DNA of 64,000 nt, from the NCBI GenBank assembly GCA_963847735.1, contig CAWKAV010000001.1:45864-109863 (forward strand), in the 5' to 3' direction. This stretch comes from CAWKAV01 sp963847735. Its GTDB lineage: Bacteria > Desulfobacterota > Desulfuromonadia > Desulfuromonadales > BM103. A program made the translations under genes and the position numbers. Below are positions 9,341 to 20,950 of the stretch, piece by piece. The number at the start of each line of letters is the position of its first letter. Positions within the stretch are counted from its first letter, which is position 1. The notes below the pieces were generated by a model. The model saw only the letters and a program-made list of their open reading frames with translations, had not been told where the DNA came from and made no database searches.

Positions 9341-9808
9341 ATGCCAAATAACCGTAAACTGATCATTGGTGTCATCGGCGCCTCGCGACCTTCCGCAGAA
9401 GGCAGACGCATGGCCGAACTTGTCGGCCGCGAGATTGCAATTCGCGGTGCGGTGCTGGTCTGTGGTGGTTTGGGTGGTGTCATGGAGGCTGCGGCGAAAG
9501 GCGCGTTCGAAGCCGGGGGCGATGTTATTGGCATCCTGCCCGGGTCGGACAGCCTGTCTGCGAATCCTTATGTGACCCTGTCCGTGCCGACCAATATGGG
9601 GCACGCACGCAACGTAATCATCGCTCATACTGCAGAGGTTCTGATTGCGATTGAGGGGGAATATGGCACACTGTCGGAGACCGCCATCGGTCTTAAACTT
9701 GGCAAGCCGGTATTCGTGCTACCAGGCGGTCTGCAGGTGGACGGAACGGTTTCCGCCCTCTCGGCAGAGTCGGCGGTTGCCCTTGCTTTTGAAGGTCTGA
9801 AATCATGA
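9341..9808 (+). CDS. TIGR00725-type LOG/SLOG-fold protein
   Basis: A 155-residue Rossmann-like protein. The Gly-rich turn VCGGLGGVMEAAAKGA and the later EGEYGTLSE segment are the two signatures of the LOG / lysine-decarboxylase-like superfamily in its small TIGR00725 branch. Related proteins bind nucleotides or the molybdenum cofactor; a specific activity cannot be assigned here. ATG 9341 was chosen; GTG 9329 in frame is possible, and neither has a strong ribosome site. The stop overlaps the next start by four bases, so it is coupled to the DHH phosphoesterase. Confidence 0.75.
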   Translation: MPNNRKLIIGVIGASRPSAEGRRMAELVGREIAIRGAVLVCGGLGGVMEAAAKGAFEAGGDVIGILPGSDSLSANPYVTLSVPTNMGHARNVIIAHTAEVLIAIEGEYGTLSETAIGLKLGKPVFVLPGGLQVDGTVSALSAESAVALAFEGLKS

Positions 9809-10851
9809 ACCAGGCAATTTCCTGCAATCTGAGCCATTCTGAAGAGTTTGCAACGGGGATGATCGAATGGTTGCGCGGTAAAGGTGCGATCCTTATTGTT
9901 ACCCACGATCATCCGGACCCGGATGCTCTGGCGGCCGCCTTTGCCTTGCAACATCTGGTTCTGGTCAAGACCGGCCAGGAGGCAACCATAGCGTTTGGCG
10001 GTGTGATCGGTCGTCGCGAGAACCTGGTGATGGTTAACGAACTGGGCATCAGGTCGAAGCCGATCAAGGACCTTGATCTTGACACCTATAACGTGATCTG
10101 TATGGTCGATACTCAGCCGGGAACAGGCAACAACTCCTTTCCGGTTGATCGACGCGTTGACCTGGTTATTGACCACCATCAGATTAAAGAACAGACCCAC
10201 GCCTGTCGCTGGGTTGATGTGCGTCCGGAGTACGGCGCGTCGGCAAGCATCCTGTTTGAGTACCTTCAGACGCAGGATGTCAAGATTGCCACCAAGCTGG
10301 CAACGATTCTCTTCTACGCAATCAAGTCGGAAACGGAAGATCTTGGTCGCGACTGGACCCGTTCGGATCGTGAGGCCTATCTGAAATTAATGCCTCTTTG
10401 CAACAATCGCATCCTTCACGATATTACCCGCCCAAAGTCATCGAGGATCTATTTTAAATATTTTGATACAGGTTTGAAAAATGCGAAAATTTATGGCAAC
10501 ACACTGGTTTTTAACCTTTTTAATATTTGCCACCCGGAGATCGTGGCTGAAATAGCAGACTTTCTGATGCGGGTGGAGGGTGTCGAAATCGTTGTCGGTC
10601 TTGGCCATTACCAAGGTGAAGGGGTGCTCTCGATGCGGACCAATCACCTTCAAACTCATGCCGGGGTTTTGATGCAAGAGGTCATCAAGGGGCTTGGCAC
10701 CGGTGGCGGACACAGTATGACTGCTGGCGGCCAGTTGCATTTTGCCTCATCTGATCGGGCCGACCTGATCGAACTGGAGTCAGAGCTTGTACGGCGTTTG
10801 CTGACGGCCTTGGGCCGCGACCCGATTGAACCGGAGATGTTGGTTCAATGA
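9805..10851 (+). CDS. DHH-family phosphoesterase (NrnA-like nanoRNase / pAp phosphatase)
   Basis: A 348-residue cytoplasmic enzyme predicted to hydrolyse short oligoribonucleotides and/or 3'-phosphoadenosine 5'-phosphate. The manganese-binding motifs of the DHH superfamily are seen: THDHPDPDALAAA near residue 33, VDTQPG, and the name-giving DHH in VIDHHQIKE near residue 120. The DHHA1 domain at the C-terminus has the substrate-binding GGGHSMTAGG. The length matches NrnA. It overlaps the LOG-like gene by four bases and is followed after 53 bases by the amidase gene. Confidence 0.85.
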   Translation: MNQAISCNLSHSEEFATGMIEWLRGKGAILIVTHDHPDPDALAAAFALQHLVLVKTGQEATIAFGGVIGRRENLVMVNELGIRSKPIKDLDLDTYNVICMVDTQPGTGNNSFPVDRRVDLVIDHHQIKEQTHACRWVDVRPEYGASASILFEYLQTQDVKIATKLATILFYAIKSETEDLGRDWTRSDREAYLKLMPLCNNRILHDITRPKSSRIYFKYFDTGLKNAKIYGNTLVFNLFNICHPEIVAEIADFLMRVEGVEIVVGLGHYQGEGVLSMRTNHLQTHAGVLMQEVIKGLGTGGGHSMTAGGQLHFASSDRADLIELESELVRRLLTALGRDPIEPEMLVQ

Positions 10852-10904
10852 GTCTCTTCATCACTGCGTTGACAGACGGGTACATCTGGAGTATATAACG
10901 CGCC

Positions 10905-11984
10905 ATGCTTCGCCTGCCTCTGCAAATATGCTTAATTTCTTTTCTGTCTCTGGTTTTTGCCCCGCCTGTTTGTGCCCTTGTCGAGATCGGACGCCCTGGA
11001 GAAGAACCGCTGGTCATCGAAGAGGTCTATCAGCGTGAGGGTACGGCCTTTTTTGCCCTGGACGATGTTTTGGCGGCACTTGAGCTGCAGGGAAAATGGA
11101 ATTCGGTGGCCCATGTTTATTCGATTCAAACGCCGCACGGGCAGGCTGTCATTTCACCGGGAAGCCAGTATCTCAAACTCGGTGATAATTTTATTCCTGT
11201 AGCACATCGCCCGCAGTTTATCGATGGCAGGCTGAGAATCTCGGAAGATTTTCTTTTGCGCCAGTTGGTGCCCCTCTTGTCCAGGCCGATTTATTATCGT
11301 AATCATAATCCGCCCGAACTGGCTCCGAGAGAAGACCCCCTTGACCGTTTATTCGCTTTTTTGCTGCGTAAAAAGAAACCGGTTTCCGACGGCAGCAAAT
11401 GGGTTGTGTCAATCGATCCTGGCCATGGTGGTGAAGATGCCGGCGTGCTTGGGTTGAATGGCAGTAAAGAAAAAAATGTGACTCTGGCTGTCAGCCAGCG
11501 GCTGGAAAAACTCCTGAAAATGCAGCAGGATGCGCCAGTTGTCATGACGCGTGATGGCGATTATGCCCTCGATATGGAACGTCGTCTGGAAATTGTCGCA
11601 CAAGGGCAGGCGGATGTGTTGCTGTCGCTGCACGCCCAGGCGTTCTTCTCTGCAGAGGCGTCGGGCGTTAACCTCTATATTCAACCTCAAACGGAGCGCG
11701 ATGTGCCGGATGGAGTGGTCATAGAGAACTCCAGCCTGAAGTTCGCCGAAATCCTGCAGCAGAAGTTGACAGACAAGGGTTTCGTGGTGCACGGAATAAA
11801 GGAACTTCCGATTTACCCGCTGGGCCGAGGCGACTTGCCGCGCGTTCTGGTTGAGATGGGCAGTCTGACCAATGTGGCAGATCTTGCCACGCTGCAGGAC
11901 TCTGCTCGTCAACAGGATTTTGCGCGCGCACTTTTCGATGGGCTGAAGGCTTTTTTCGATACATTCTATGGAGTACATCCATGA
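10905..11984 (+). CDS. N-acetylmuramoyl-L-alanine amidase (Amidase_3)
   Basis: A 359-residue secreted cell-wall hydrolase that cleaves the bond between N-acetylmuramic acid and L-alanine of the peptide stem. The N-terminal signal peptide (residues 1-25, core LISFLSLVFAPPVCA) is followed by a beta-rich non-catalytic domain resembling copper-amine-oxidase-N or AMIN modules (residues 28-150). The catalytic domain starts at about residue 165. Zinc ligands are expected in SIDPGHGGEDAG (His), SKEKNVTL (Glu) and LLSLHAQ (His), and the catalytic Glu in VLVEMGSLTN. The stop overlaps rph by four bases. Confidence 0.88.
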   Translation: MLRLPLQICLISFLSLVFAPPVCALVEIGRPGEEPLVIEEVYQREGTAFFALDDVLAALELQGKWNSVAHVYSIQTPHGQAVISPGSQYLKLGDNFIPVAHRPQFIDGRLRISEDFLLRQLVPLLSRPIYYRNHNPPELAPREDPLDRLFAFLLRKKKPVSDGSKWVVSIDPGHGGEDAGVLGLNGSKEKNVTLAVSQRLEKLLKMQQDAPVVMTRDGDYALDMERRLEIVAQGQADVLLSLHAQAFFSAEASGVNLYIQPQTERDVPDGVVIENSSLKFAEILQQKLTDKGFVVHGIKELPIYPLGRGDLPRVLVEMGSLTNVADLATLQDSARQQDFARALFDGLKAFFDTFYGVHP

Positions 11985-12718
11985 GTTCATCCTCTCTGGT
12001 TCGTCATGATGGTCGCCAGGTCAACCAGCTACGCTCGATCAAGATTGAACGTGGCTTCACACGTTATGCTGAAGGGTCGGTCCTTATCTGTTTCGGGGAG
12101 ACACGGGTTCTGTGCAATGCTTCTGTTGAGGAGAAAGTTCCTTCCTTCATGCGTGGACTGGGACGTGGATGGGTCACTGCTGAATACAGCATGCTGCCCC
12201 GTGCGACCCAGACACGTTCGGTTCGCGAAGCTGCCCGTGGCAAGTTGGGTGGTCGTACCATGGAAATCCAGCGCCTGATCGGACGGGCCCTGCGTGCCGT
12301 TGTCGATTTCGAAATTCTTGGTGAGAGGACCATCGTGATTGACTGTGATGTATTGCAGGCGGATGGTGGCACTCGTACAGCTGCGATTACCGGCGCCTGG
12401 ATTGCACTCTCTGATGCTGTTGAGAAGCTGATCTCACAGGGGTTGCTTAAAAGCTCTCCTTTGAAAGACAGTGTCGCTGCGGTCAGTTCCGGTATCGTTG
12501 ACGGCAGGCCGGTTCTTGACCTCGATTATGTAGAAGACTCGAGTGCCGGAGTTGATATGAATTTTGTCATGACTGGCGATGGCCGCTTTGTTGAAGTACA
12601 GGGAACGGCCGAGGACGAGCCTTTTGGCGACGTCGAGCTTGATACTCTGCGCGACCTGGCCAGGCAGGGTTGTTTCGAGCTGTCGCAATTGCAGAGGGAG
12701 GCAATGAGCCGGAAATGA
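11981..12718 (+). CDS. rph: Ribonuclease PH
   Basis: A 245-residue phosphorolytic 3'-5' exoribonuclease that trims tRNA 3' ends. Family hallmarks include the N-terminal VRHDGRQVNQLRSIKIERGF, then GRGWVTAEYSMLPRAT, the Arg-rich GGRTMEIQRLIGRALR, and DCDVLQADGGTRTAAITGA with the phosphate-binding Gly-Gly-Thr-Arg-Thr. The length is normal. It is coupled to the amidase upstream (ATGA) and overlaps rdgB downstream, so the block NrnA-amidase-rph-rdgB reads as a single operon. Confidence 0.95.
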   Translation: MSSSSLVRHDGRQVNQLRSIKIERGFTRYAEGSVLICFGETRVLCNASVEEKVPSFMRGLGRGWVTAEYSMLPRATQTRSVREAARGKLGGRTMEIQRLIGRALRAVVDFEILGERTIVIDCDVLQADGGTRTAAITGAWIALSDAVEKLISQGLLKSSPLKDSVAAVSSGIVDGRPVLDLDYVEDSSAGVDMNFVMTGDGRFVEVQGTAEDEPFGDVELDTLRDLARQGCFELSQLQREAMSRK

Positions 12719-13311
12719 TGGAACTTGTCGTTGCGACCAAAAACGCAGGCAAGCTCAAGGAGATCCGTCGTCTGCTCGAAGCACGGGGCGTAAGTGTTCT
12801 CGGTCTGGACCTCTTTCCGGAGATTCCGGACGTTGAAGAAGATGGCGACACTTTTGCTGCGAACGCGGCAAAAAAAGCCGAAATGACTGCACATGTCACT
12901 GGTTTACCATGTCTGGCCGATGATTCCGGCCTGGTTGTTGACGCTTTAAAGGGTCTTCCCGGGGTGCATTCAGCTCGTTATGCTGGCGCTGATGCCAACG
13001 ATGGCAGCAATAATCGCAAACTGCTCGAAGAGATGGTCCTGGTGCCGGCCAGACAACGCCAGGCCGCTTTTTGTTGTGTGATGGCTCTCTGCCTGCCGGA
13101 TGAAGTGACCCGTTTTTTTGAAGGCAGGGTCGAAGGACTGATTCTGGATCAGGAGCAAGGTGACGGTGGTTTCGGTTATGATCCACTGTTCTGGCTGCCC
13201 GAATTCAGCTGTACGATGGCTGAACTGTCCCTCGATATCAAGAACCGTATCAGCCATCGTGGACAGGCCTTACACCAGCTCGTTGAGCACCTCTCCTGTC
13301 TTCAGCGCTGA
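12715..13311 (+). CDS. rdgB: XTP/dITP pyrophosphatase (non-canonical purine NTPase)
   Basis: A 198-residue HAM1/RdgB enzyme that hydrolyses dITP, XTP and related deaminated nucleotides to monophosphates, keeping them out of DNA. Signatures are VVATKNAGKLKEI at the N-terminus (substrate binding), ADDSGLVVDALKG (metal binding), GVHSARYAGADA, and GFGYDPLFWLPE with the SHRGQAL base-recognition segment near the end. The start is one of two consecutive ATGs at 12715 and 12718, overlapping the rph stop; a GGAGG lies 14 bases upstream. The length is normal for the family. Confidence 0.95.
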   Translation: MMELVVATKNAGKLKEIRRLLEARGVSVLGLDLFPEIPDVEEDGDTFAANAAKKAEMTAHVTGLPCLADDSGLVVDALKGLPGVHSARYAGADANDGSNNRKLLEEMVLVPARQRQAAFCCVMALCLPDEVTRFFEGRVEGLILDQEQGDGGFGYDPLFWLPEFSCTMAELSLDIKNRISHRGQALHQLVEHLSCLQR

Positions 13312-13640
13312 ATATCGACAACCGCGCTGGAAAACCCCCTTTAAAGTGTCTCCGTTGGAAATTTTTACTTTATTTTTTTTCAAACGGTGTTTAGTATACG
13401 GATGTCTTGTATACAGTATGCAGTAGTGTGCGGCGGGCCCGGAGAGAGAAGTAATGTTGGCCCGTGGCAATGTGGCAAGGGATGTCAATATGGGATTGTC
13501 AAGTCGTTGGCGAGGCCCTCCCTGACAGGCAAGGGCAGGACGTTTCGTCTTGTTCTGTCTGGCGTACCGGTTGCGGCCGGTTCCTGGTAGGTCTTTTTCG
13601 GGTTTTTCTATCACAACACATTGATTAAGGGATCAAAATC
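13312..13640 (+). other. Leader region of sdhCAB
   Basis: A 329-base non-coding stretch between rdgB and sdhC. It holds a T-rich run (13370-13380) and two GTATAC palindromes (see the operator entry). The rest, from about 13430 to 13620, is GC-rich with no convincing reading frame, so the leader may be long. No known riboswitch was recognised. Confidence 0.5.
13392..13422 (+). promoter_or_regulatory. Putative GntR-type operator upstream of sdhCAB (two GTATAC sites)
   Basis: Two copies of T-N-GTATAC-N-G occur 15 bases apart, at 13392-13401 and 13407-13416. The second belongs to the 14-base sequence GTATACAGTATGCA (13409-13422), which is found again, identical, at 22027-22040 upstream of acnB. 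The shape fits operators of FadR-subfamily GntR regulators. Geobacter species have a GntR-family repressor of central metabolism (HgtR), which is a candidate; its gene is not in this window. Confidence 0.55.
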
Positions 13641-14309
13641 ATGCAACTGACGCAAAGTTCTGTGGGCAGAAAGATCATCATGGCCGTTACCGGCATCGTG
13701 TTGGTCTCGTTTGTTTGTGTGCACCTGCTGGGCAACTCGTCCGTGTTTGTCGGTGCCGACGCAATCAACGCTTATGCGCAGAAGCTGCACAGTCTCGGAC
13801 CATTCGTCTGGGTCTTCCGGCTGGTTATGCTGGCAGCTTTTGCTATTCACATCATTTTCGGGATCCAGTTAACCCTGGAGAACAGGGCGGCAACACCCGA
13901 AAAGAATGTGCAGGTCAAACGACTAAAAACCGGTTTTGGCGCTGAAACCATGATTGTTTCAGGGCTGGTGCTTCTGGCTTTTGTCGTCTACCACCTGCTG
14001 CACTTCACCGTTCGGGTGACCAACCCCGAGATTTATGTTCCTCTCGGTGATCATGGCATGGTCGATGTCTATGTCATGATCGTCAATGGGTTCAAGAGCG
14101 TGCTGCCGGTTATCATCTACCTGGTTGGCATGGGCTTCCTGTTCCTGCATGTCAGCCACGGCTTCCAGAGCCTGTTCCAGACCCTGGGACTGAGCAATGA
14201 CAAGTCACTTCCCGTCATGGGAACGGTCAGCAAGATGGTCGGTTTTGTGCTCCTGCTCGGGTACATCTCCATTCCGCTGCTGGTTGTTGCCGGACTCATC
14301 AAGATTTAG
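13641..14309 (+). CDS. sdhC: Succinate dehydrogenase / fumarate reductase cytochrome b subunit (type B)
   Basis: A 222-residue, five-helix membrane anchor that carries two b hemes and links the catalytic subunits to the menaquinone pool. It starts SSVGRKIIMAVTGIVLVSFV, the family's usual N-terminus, and the conserved histidines for heme ligation lie in the first, second, third and later helices (CVHLLGN, FAIHIIFG, YHLLHFTV, HVSHGFQS). The length and the single anchor subunit mark the type B enzymes of epsilon- and delta-proteobacteria, which in Geobacter can work both as fumarate reductase and succinate dehydrogenase. It is the first gene of sdhCAB. Confidence 0.93.
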   Translation: MQLTQSSVGRKIIMAVTGIVLVSFVCVHLLGNSSVFVGADAINAYAQKLHSLGPFVWVFRLVMLAAFAIHIIFGIQLTLENRAATPEKNVQVKRLKTGFGAETMIVSGLVLLAFVVYHLLHFTVRVTNPEIYVPLGDHGMVDVYVMIVNGFKSVLPVIIYLVGMGFLFLHVSHGFQSLFQTLGLSNDKSLPVMGTVSKMVGFVLLLGYISIPLLVVAGLIKI

Positions 14310-14320
14310 GGGGCCGATTA

Positions 14321-16236
<1,916 letters not shown>

Positions 16237-16237
<1 letters not shown>

Positions 16238-16974
16238 TGAAACTCAAACTGCACGTATGGCGCCAGAACGGCCCAAATGATAAAGGCAGGATGCAGACTT
16301 ACGTTGCGCCAGAGGTAAGCCCTGACCAGTCCTTCCTGGAGATGCTGGATGATGTCAATCTGGTACTGGCGAGAGAAGGCAAGGAAGTTATTGCGTTCGA
16401 CCACGATTGTCGCGAAGGTATCTGTGGAATGTGTTCACAAGTTATCAATGGGGTTCCTCATGGCGGCCAGGATCGAACGACTGTCTGTCAGTTGCATATG
16501 CGGAAGTTCAAGGATGGCGATGAAATCTTCATCGAGCCCTGGAAGGCGCGCGCTTTCCCGGTGATCAAGGATCTGGTCGTTGATCGTGGTGGCCTGGAGA
16601 AGATCATGCAGGCTGGTGGCTACACTTCCTGTCACACCGGTGGGGTCGCCGATGGTAACGCCCTGCCTATTGGCAATGATGTTGCTGAATATTCCATGGA
16701 TGCTGCCGAGTGTATCGGTTGCGGTGCCTGTGTTGCCTCCTGTCCGAACAGTTCGGCGATGCTCTATACCAGTGCCAAGGTCGCCCAGCTCGCGGTTCTG
16801 CCACAAGGCAAGGTGGAAGCCAAACAGCGCGTTATGGCGATGACCGAGGCCGCCAAGGAATTCGGATTTGGCAACTGTTCCAATCACTATGAGTGCCAGG
16901 CTTCCTGTCCCAAGGGTGTTAATGTCAAGTTCATAGCCAAGTTGAACCGTGAATACATGAAGGCCCTTATCTAG
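16237..16974 (+). CDS. sdhB: Succinate dehydrogenase / fumarate reductase iron-sulfur subunit
   Basis: A 245-residue subunit that passes electrons between FAD and the hemes. The N-terminal [2Fe-2S] site is CREGICGMCSQV with the distal Cys in TTVCQLHM. The C-terminal domain has CIGCGACVASCP for the [4Fe-4S] cluster and NHYECQASCPKGVNV for the third cluster. It lacks nothing obvious, and its length fits type B enzymes. It starts in the last base of the sdhA stop codon, and the operon ends at a terminator at 17003. Confidence 0.95.
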
Positions 16975-17002
16975 TTGCGGAAAGCGTCTTTGAGCTGACC
17001 TA

Positions 17003-17032
17003 AAGGGCGGGCCATACGGCCTGCCCTTTTTT
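17003..17032 (+). terminator. Rho-independent terminator of sdhCAB
   Basis: An 11-bp stem (AAGGGCGGGCC with GGCCTGCCCTT, one G-T pair) with a 4-base loop is followed by TTTTTTAG, 28 bases after the sdhB stop. Confidence 0.88.
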
Positions 17033-17222
17033 AGAAGCCAGGCAGTCGTGTCTACCTTGGAGGGAAGTAACTTCGCCATCAAATGACCGTGGTGGATATG
17101 GTTTGTCGGATCTGAGAAGATGCCCCCTCTATTTCATGGGGCTAATGTAGAAGTCTGAATATTTTGTGATATTCTTTAGCTGTCGTGACTTTTGATTGAG
17201 ACTTTAATTCAGAGGATTGCCT

Positions 17223-17615
17223 ATGGCCGGTGGCATAACAGATGTTTTGATCGTCGAGGATGATCCTGATTTTGCCGAGAGTCTGATGATTGCTTTAGGT
17301 GTGCGCAATTGTCATGTGGATATTGCGCGTACCGGTGAAGAGGCGATCAGGAAATTTCGAAACCACTGTTACGATATCACCTTCATGGATATCAAGTTGC
17401 CCGGCAAGAACGGTGTCGAGAGCCTTGCCGAGATCAGGGATCTTTGTCCTTCCGCATGTGTGGTTATGATGACCGGTTACAGTGAAGCAACTTTACTCGA
17501 TAAGGCTCGCCAGGCAGGCGCTCTTGATATTCTTCGCAAACCGTTTCGATTGAAAGAGATGTTCGGTTTTATCGATAACATACAAAAAAATCCCCCCCCA
17601 ATAGTCAAACATTGA
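17223..17615 (+). CDS. CheY-like single-domain response regulator
   Basis: A 130-residue receiver domain with no output domain. The acidic pocket is VEDDPDF (Asp13, Asp14), the phospho-acceptor is Asp56 in ITFMDIKLPGKNG, the Thr of MMTGYSE is the switch residue and the conserved Lys is in LRKPF. The ATG at 17223 is eight bases after an AGAGG ribosome site; an in-frame TTG two codons earlier is less likely. It stands 82 bases before a large PAS histidine kinase, which is the obvious candidate partner. The target is unknown. Confidence 0.87.
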   Translation: MAGGITDVLIVEDDPDFAESLMIALGVRNCHVDIARTGEEAIRKFRNHCYDITFMDIKLPGKNGVESLAEIRDLCPSACVVMMTGYSEATLLDKARQAGALDILRKPFRLKEMFGFIDNIQKNPPPIVKH

Positions 17616-17697
17616 TGGTCTGCTCATAAACATTAGGGCGTCTGCAGCGACTCTCTGTAAACGTTTTTTATACCAAGCTACGGACTCATCGATAGAC

Positions 17698-20697
17698 ATG
17701 CGTCTTCTCTTCTCCCTGAAACGTGCCCTGACAGTAAACTTCCTCCTGGTTGCCTCTGTTCCTGTTCTCATCTTTGGGTTGCTCAATATTCAACTGATCA
17801 CAAAACAGCAGCTTGAAGGTGTTCGTGAACGTAACATGCTGCTGGCCAGGAACATCGCTGGAGAGGTGGAATCATTTCTTGTTGAAGTGCATTCTGATTT
17901 GAATCAAATCGAGCAAACGATCGCATCTGAAATCATTCAGCATCCTGCCGATATAGACCGTTTCCTCGCCAGCGTGGTTGGTAATTCACAGTTTTTCGAG
18001 TCGGTTTATCTGCTCGACAAGAATCATAAGATTACACATCTTGGGGTCCTGCCAATACTGCAATCGAGGCTCGATGATTATGCCGGACTCGATTTTTCCG
18101 GGCACTATCTGTTTCAATCCGGATCAGAGATCAAAAAACCTACCTGGAGCAACACCTTTATCTCGCTGGTCACAGGTGAACCCTCAGTTACACTGGGCTT
18201 GCCTTCGAAGCAGGGTTTTTTGCTGGGGAATATCCGTCTGAGTAGCCTTGGCATATTCCTGCATAGATTCTCAAGTCACGTTGGGCTTGAGATTTCGATT
18301 ATTGATGAAAGTGGTACCGTGATCGCACATAACGTTGATGAAACGGCCACGCAACGAATCAATCTCAGTGATCACCCGGCGGTCGTTCAGGCTCTGCAGG
18401 GAACGGACTCTACTCATGAGTTCAGACAAGGGTCAAAACATTATCTGGAGAGTGTCGCCCGCATCTCGTCTTCGGCATGGGCTGTCTGGGTCGGTCTTGA
18501 CATGAATGAAGTCCAGGCCCCGATTCACAATATGCGTAACCTGTTGATAGGATTTATGGTCGCGTCTTTAATCCTGGGCTGTTTGATTGCTCTGCTGAAT
18601 GTTCGTCGTCTGATGAAACCGTTGAACGACTTAGGCATGAAAACCGGGCAGATTGCTGACGGCAATTATGAGTTCAATTTTAGTCCTTCGGGGTTCTCAG
18701 AAATTGATGCTCTGGCCAATCAGTTTGAAAACATGACGCGTGCAATCAGGGTCAGAGAACAGTCAATTATTACCAACGAACAAAGATTTCGTGATCTGGT
18801 CAATTCAATCGACGGAGTTGTCTGGGAAATGGAATATCCCTCGTTCCGTTTCCTGTTCGTCAGCAGGCAGGCGGCAACCATTCTCGGGTATCCCGTTGAG
18901 GACTGGTATAATGAGCCTTCCTTCTGGGAAGACAAAACGCACAATGAAGATTTGGCGGAGGCCAAGGCATATTGCCAAATGATGTCGGAAAGGCACATTG
19001 ATCATGATTTCGAATACCGGATGATTGCTGCCAACGGCCGTGTTATCTGGATTCGCGACCTCGTTACAGTCGTGGTCGAGAATGATCGTCCGGTACGTCT
19101 GCTCGGTGTCATGATTGATATTACATCGCAAAAGAAGCTCCTTGAAGAGTTGAGTCGCAGTGAACAGAATTATCGCGAGATTTTCAATTCCACCAGTGAC
19201 GCCATATTTATCCATGATGCCGAGACCGGGCAAATTGTGGATGTAAATCAATCAATGATGAATATTTTCAACTGTTCGTATGAGAAGGCTATTAGCAGTG
19301 ATATTGAAGCGTTCAACCTGGGCGAAAGCCCCTATAGCTCAAAAGAAGCCAGCCTCAAGTTACTGGAGGCGAAAGAAACGGGGCATTGTACCTTTGAGTG
19401 GCGTTCACGCAAGGCAACGGGTGAACTCTTCTGGTGCGAGGTTTATTTGCGCAGTGCGATGATTGGTAACAAGCCTCGCATCCTGGCTGCCGTGCGTGAT
19501 ATCTCGGATCGTAAGGATGCTGCGGAAAAACTCCGGGAAGCTAATGAACGTTTGCTTCTGTTGATTGATCGTATGCCGTTGGGGTGCATTCTGTGGACAC
19601 CGGCGTTTAAAGTCGCCATGTGGAATCCTGCCGCAGAGGCTATTTTTGGTTTCTCGGAGGAGCACATGATCGGTCACGATCCCTACGGTGAAATTTTCTC
19701 GGCAGAGGCACGGTTATATCTTGAGCCTCTCTGGGCCAGGATGGTTGCGGGAGACAAGACCGTCCAAAGCCTGAACGACAACGTTACCAAAGATGGCAGG
19801 ACAATCACCTGTGAATGGTACAACACCCCGATGAGTGATAATTCGGGCAGCATTATCGGTGTTATCTCCATGGTTCAGGATGTTTCAGATCGTAAAGCTG
19901 CCGAGAACGAACTGGAGATTTATCGAGCTCATCTGGAAGAACTTATCATGGAGCGTACTGAACAGTTGCAGGCGGCACAGCAAGAGTTGATTCAAAAGGA
20001 CAGGCTTGCGGTGCTCGGACAGTTAACCGCTACGGTCAGCCACGAAATTCGCAACCCATTGGGAACGGTCGCAAATTCTCTGTATCTGCTCAAAGATTTA
20101 TTGAGCGGTGAGCAACATGAGCATTTGGCAAGACCTTTGAAACTGGCGGAGCGCAATGTCGAGCGTTGTGACAACATCATCAGTGAACTCCTCGATTTTT
20201 CTCGTCAACGTAAAATTCAGAAAGAGCCACTCAACATTGATGAGTGGCTTTCAGAACTTCTCAGTGAACTTTCATTCCCGGCCGAAGTTCAACGTCATCA
20301 GGAGCTTACATCACGAACGATCGTTCCCGCTGATTCAGAACGTTTGCGCAGGGCGATGGTCAATGTCATCACTAATGCATTGCAGGCCCTTGATGAATGC
20401 TCCGGGACGGACAGGACCCTGAATATCCTGACCAGGATTGTTGATAACCGTTGTGAGATACAGGTTCGTGATAATGGTCCCGGAATGAGTGAAGAGGTTA
20501 TGGCACGAATTTTCGAACCGATGTTCAGTACCAAAAATTTTGGTGTCGGTCTCGGTGTGCCGATCATTATGAATATCCTCGAAGACCATGGTGGCGGTGT
20601 GGTTTATCGCAGTGAAGTTGGCAAGGGGACGACTGTGACGATGTGGCTGCCACTTAGAGAAGAATCACAGCTCGGAGAAGAAAATCTGTTGAATTGA
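17698..20697 (+). CDS. Membrane sensor histidine kinase (Cache-HAMP-PAS-PAS-PAS-HisKA-HATPase)
   Basis: A 999-residue kinase. A membrane helix at about 13-33 and another at about 278-300 (LLIGFMVASLILGCLIALL) bracket a periplasmic Cache-type sensor of some 240 residues. HAMP follows to about 352, then three PAS/PAC units (about 365-480, 485-605, 612-735), a coiled-coil (EIYRAHLEELIMERTEQLQ) and the dimerisation domain with the phospho-acceptor His782 in SHEIRNPLG. The ATPase domain shows the N box NVITNALQALDE, G1 RDNGPGMSEE and G2 GVGLGVPI. The catalytic set is complete. The signal sensed is not predictable. It lies next to the CheY-like regulator and upstream of the remnant of a cheB. Confidence 0.92.
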   Translation: MRLLFSLKRALTVNFLLVASVPVLIFGLLNIQLITKQQLEGVRERNMLLARNIAGEVESFLVEVHSDLNQIEQTIASEIIQHPADIDRFLASVVGNSQFFESVYLLDKNHKITHLGVLPILQSRLDDYAGLDFSGHYLFQSGSEIKKPTWSNTFISLVTGEPSVTLGLPSKQGFLLGNIRLSSLGIFLHRFSSHVGLEISIIDESGTVIAHNVDETATQRINLSDHPAVVQALQGTDSTHEFRQGSKHYLESVARISSSAWAVWVGLDMNEVQAPIHNMRNLLIGFMVASLILGCLIALLNVRRLMKPLNDLGMKTGQIADGNYEFNFSPSGFSEIDALANQFENMTRAIRVREQSIITNEQRFRDLVNSIDGVVWEMEYPSFRFLFVSRQAATILGYPVEDWYNEPSFWEDKTHNEDLAEAKAYCQMMSERHIDHDFEYRMIAANGRVIWIRDLVTVVVENDRPVRLLGVMIDITSQKKLLEELSRSEQNYREIFNSTSDAIFIHDAETGQIVDVNQSMMNIFNCSYEKAISSDIEAFNLGESPYSSKEASLKLLEAKETGHCTFEWRSRKATGELFWCEVYLRSAMIGNKPRILAAVRDISDRKDAAEKLREANERLLLLIDRMPLGCILWTPAFKVAMWNPAAEAIFGFSEEHMIGHDPYGEIFSAEARLYLEPLWARMVAGDKTVQSLNDNVTKDGRTITCEWYNTPMSDNSGSIIGVISMVQDVSDRKAAENELEIYRAHLEELIMERTEQLQAAQQELIQKDRLAVLGQLTATVSHEIRNPLGTVANSLYLLKDLLSGEQHEHLARPLKLAERNVERCDNIISELLDFSRQRKIQKEPLNIDEWLSELLSELSFPAEVQRHQELTSRTIVPADSERLRRAMVNVITNALQALDECSGTDRTLNILTRIVDNRCEIQVRDNGPGMSEEVMARIFEPMFSTKNFGVGLGVPIIMNILEDHGGGVVYRSEVGKGTTVTMWLPLREESQLGEENLLN

Positions 20698-20950
20698 GAT
20701 CCAAGGTCAACCAGCCTGATTCCCAGTAATTCTCTTTGCATCACTTCTATAATCCGTTTTTCGAGTTCATTTCCAGGGTGGCAAGTTCATTGAGACTCAA
20801 GCCGAACATGGTTTTTTGATTGCAGGCTAAAATTTTTTAGTGGAGAGCGAATCTTGATATTGTATTCAGGGCGTGGATAGTTTCCACATGGTTTGATACG
20901 GTATTCAAGTGGTTTCCGTATGTTGAGAGAGGCTCTCTCTGGAGCTTTTT

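Noticed and set aside
13387..13590. Short frame in the sdhCAB leader as a leader peptide
   Set aside because: It starts within the operator region, has no ribosome site and encodes a low-information sequence.
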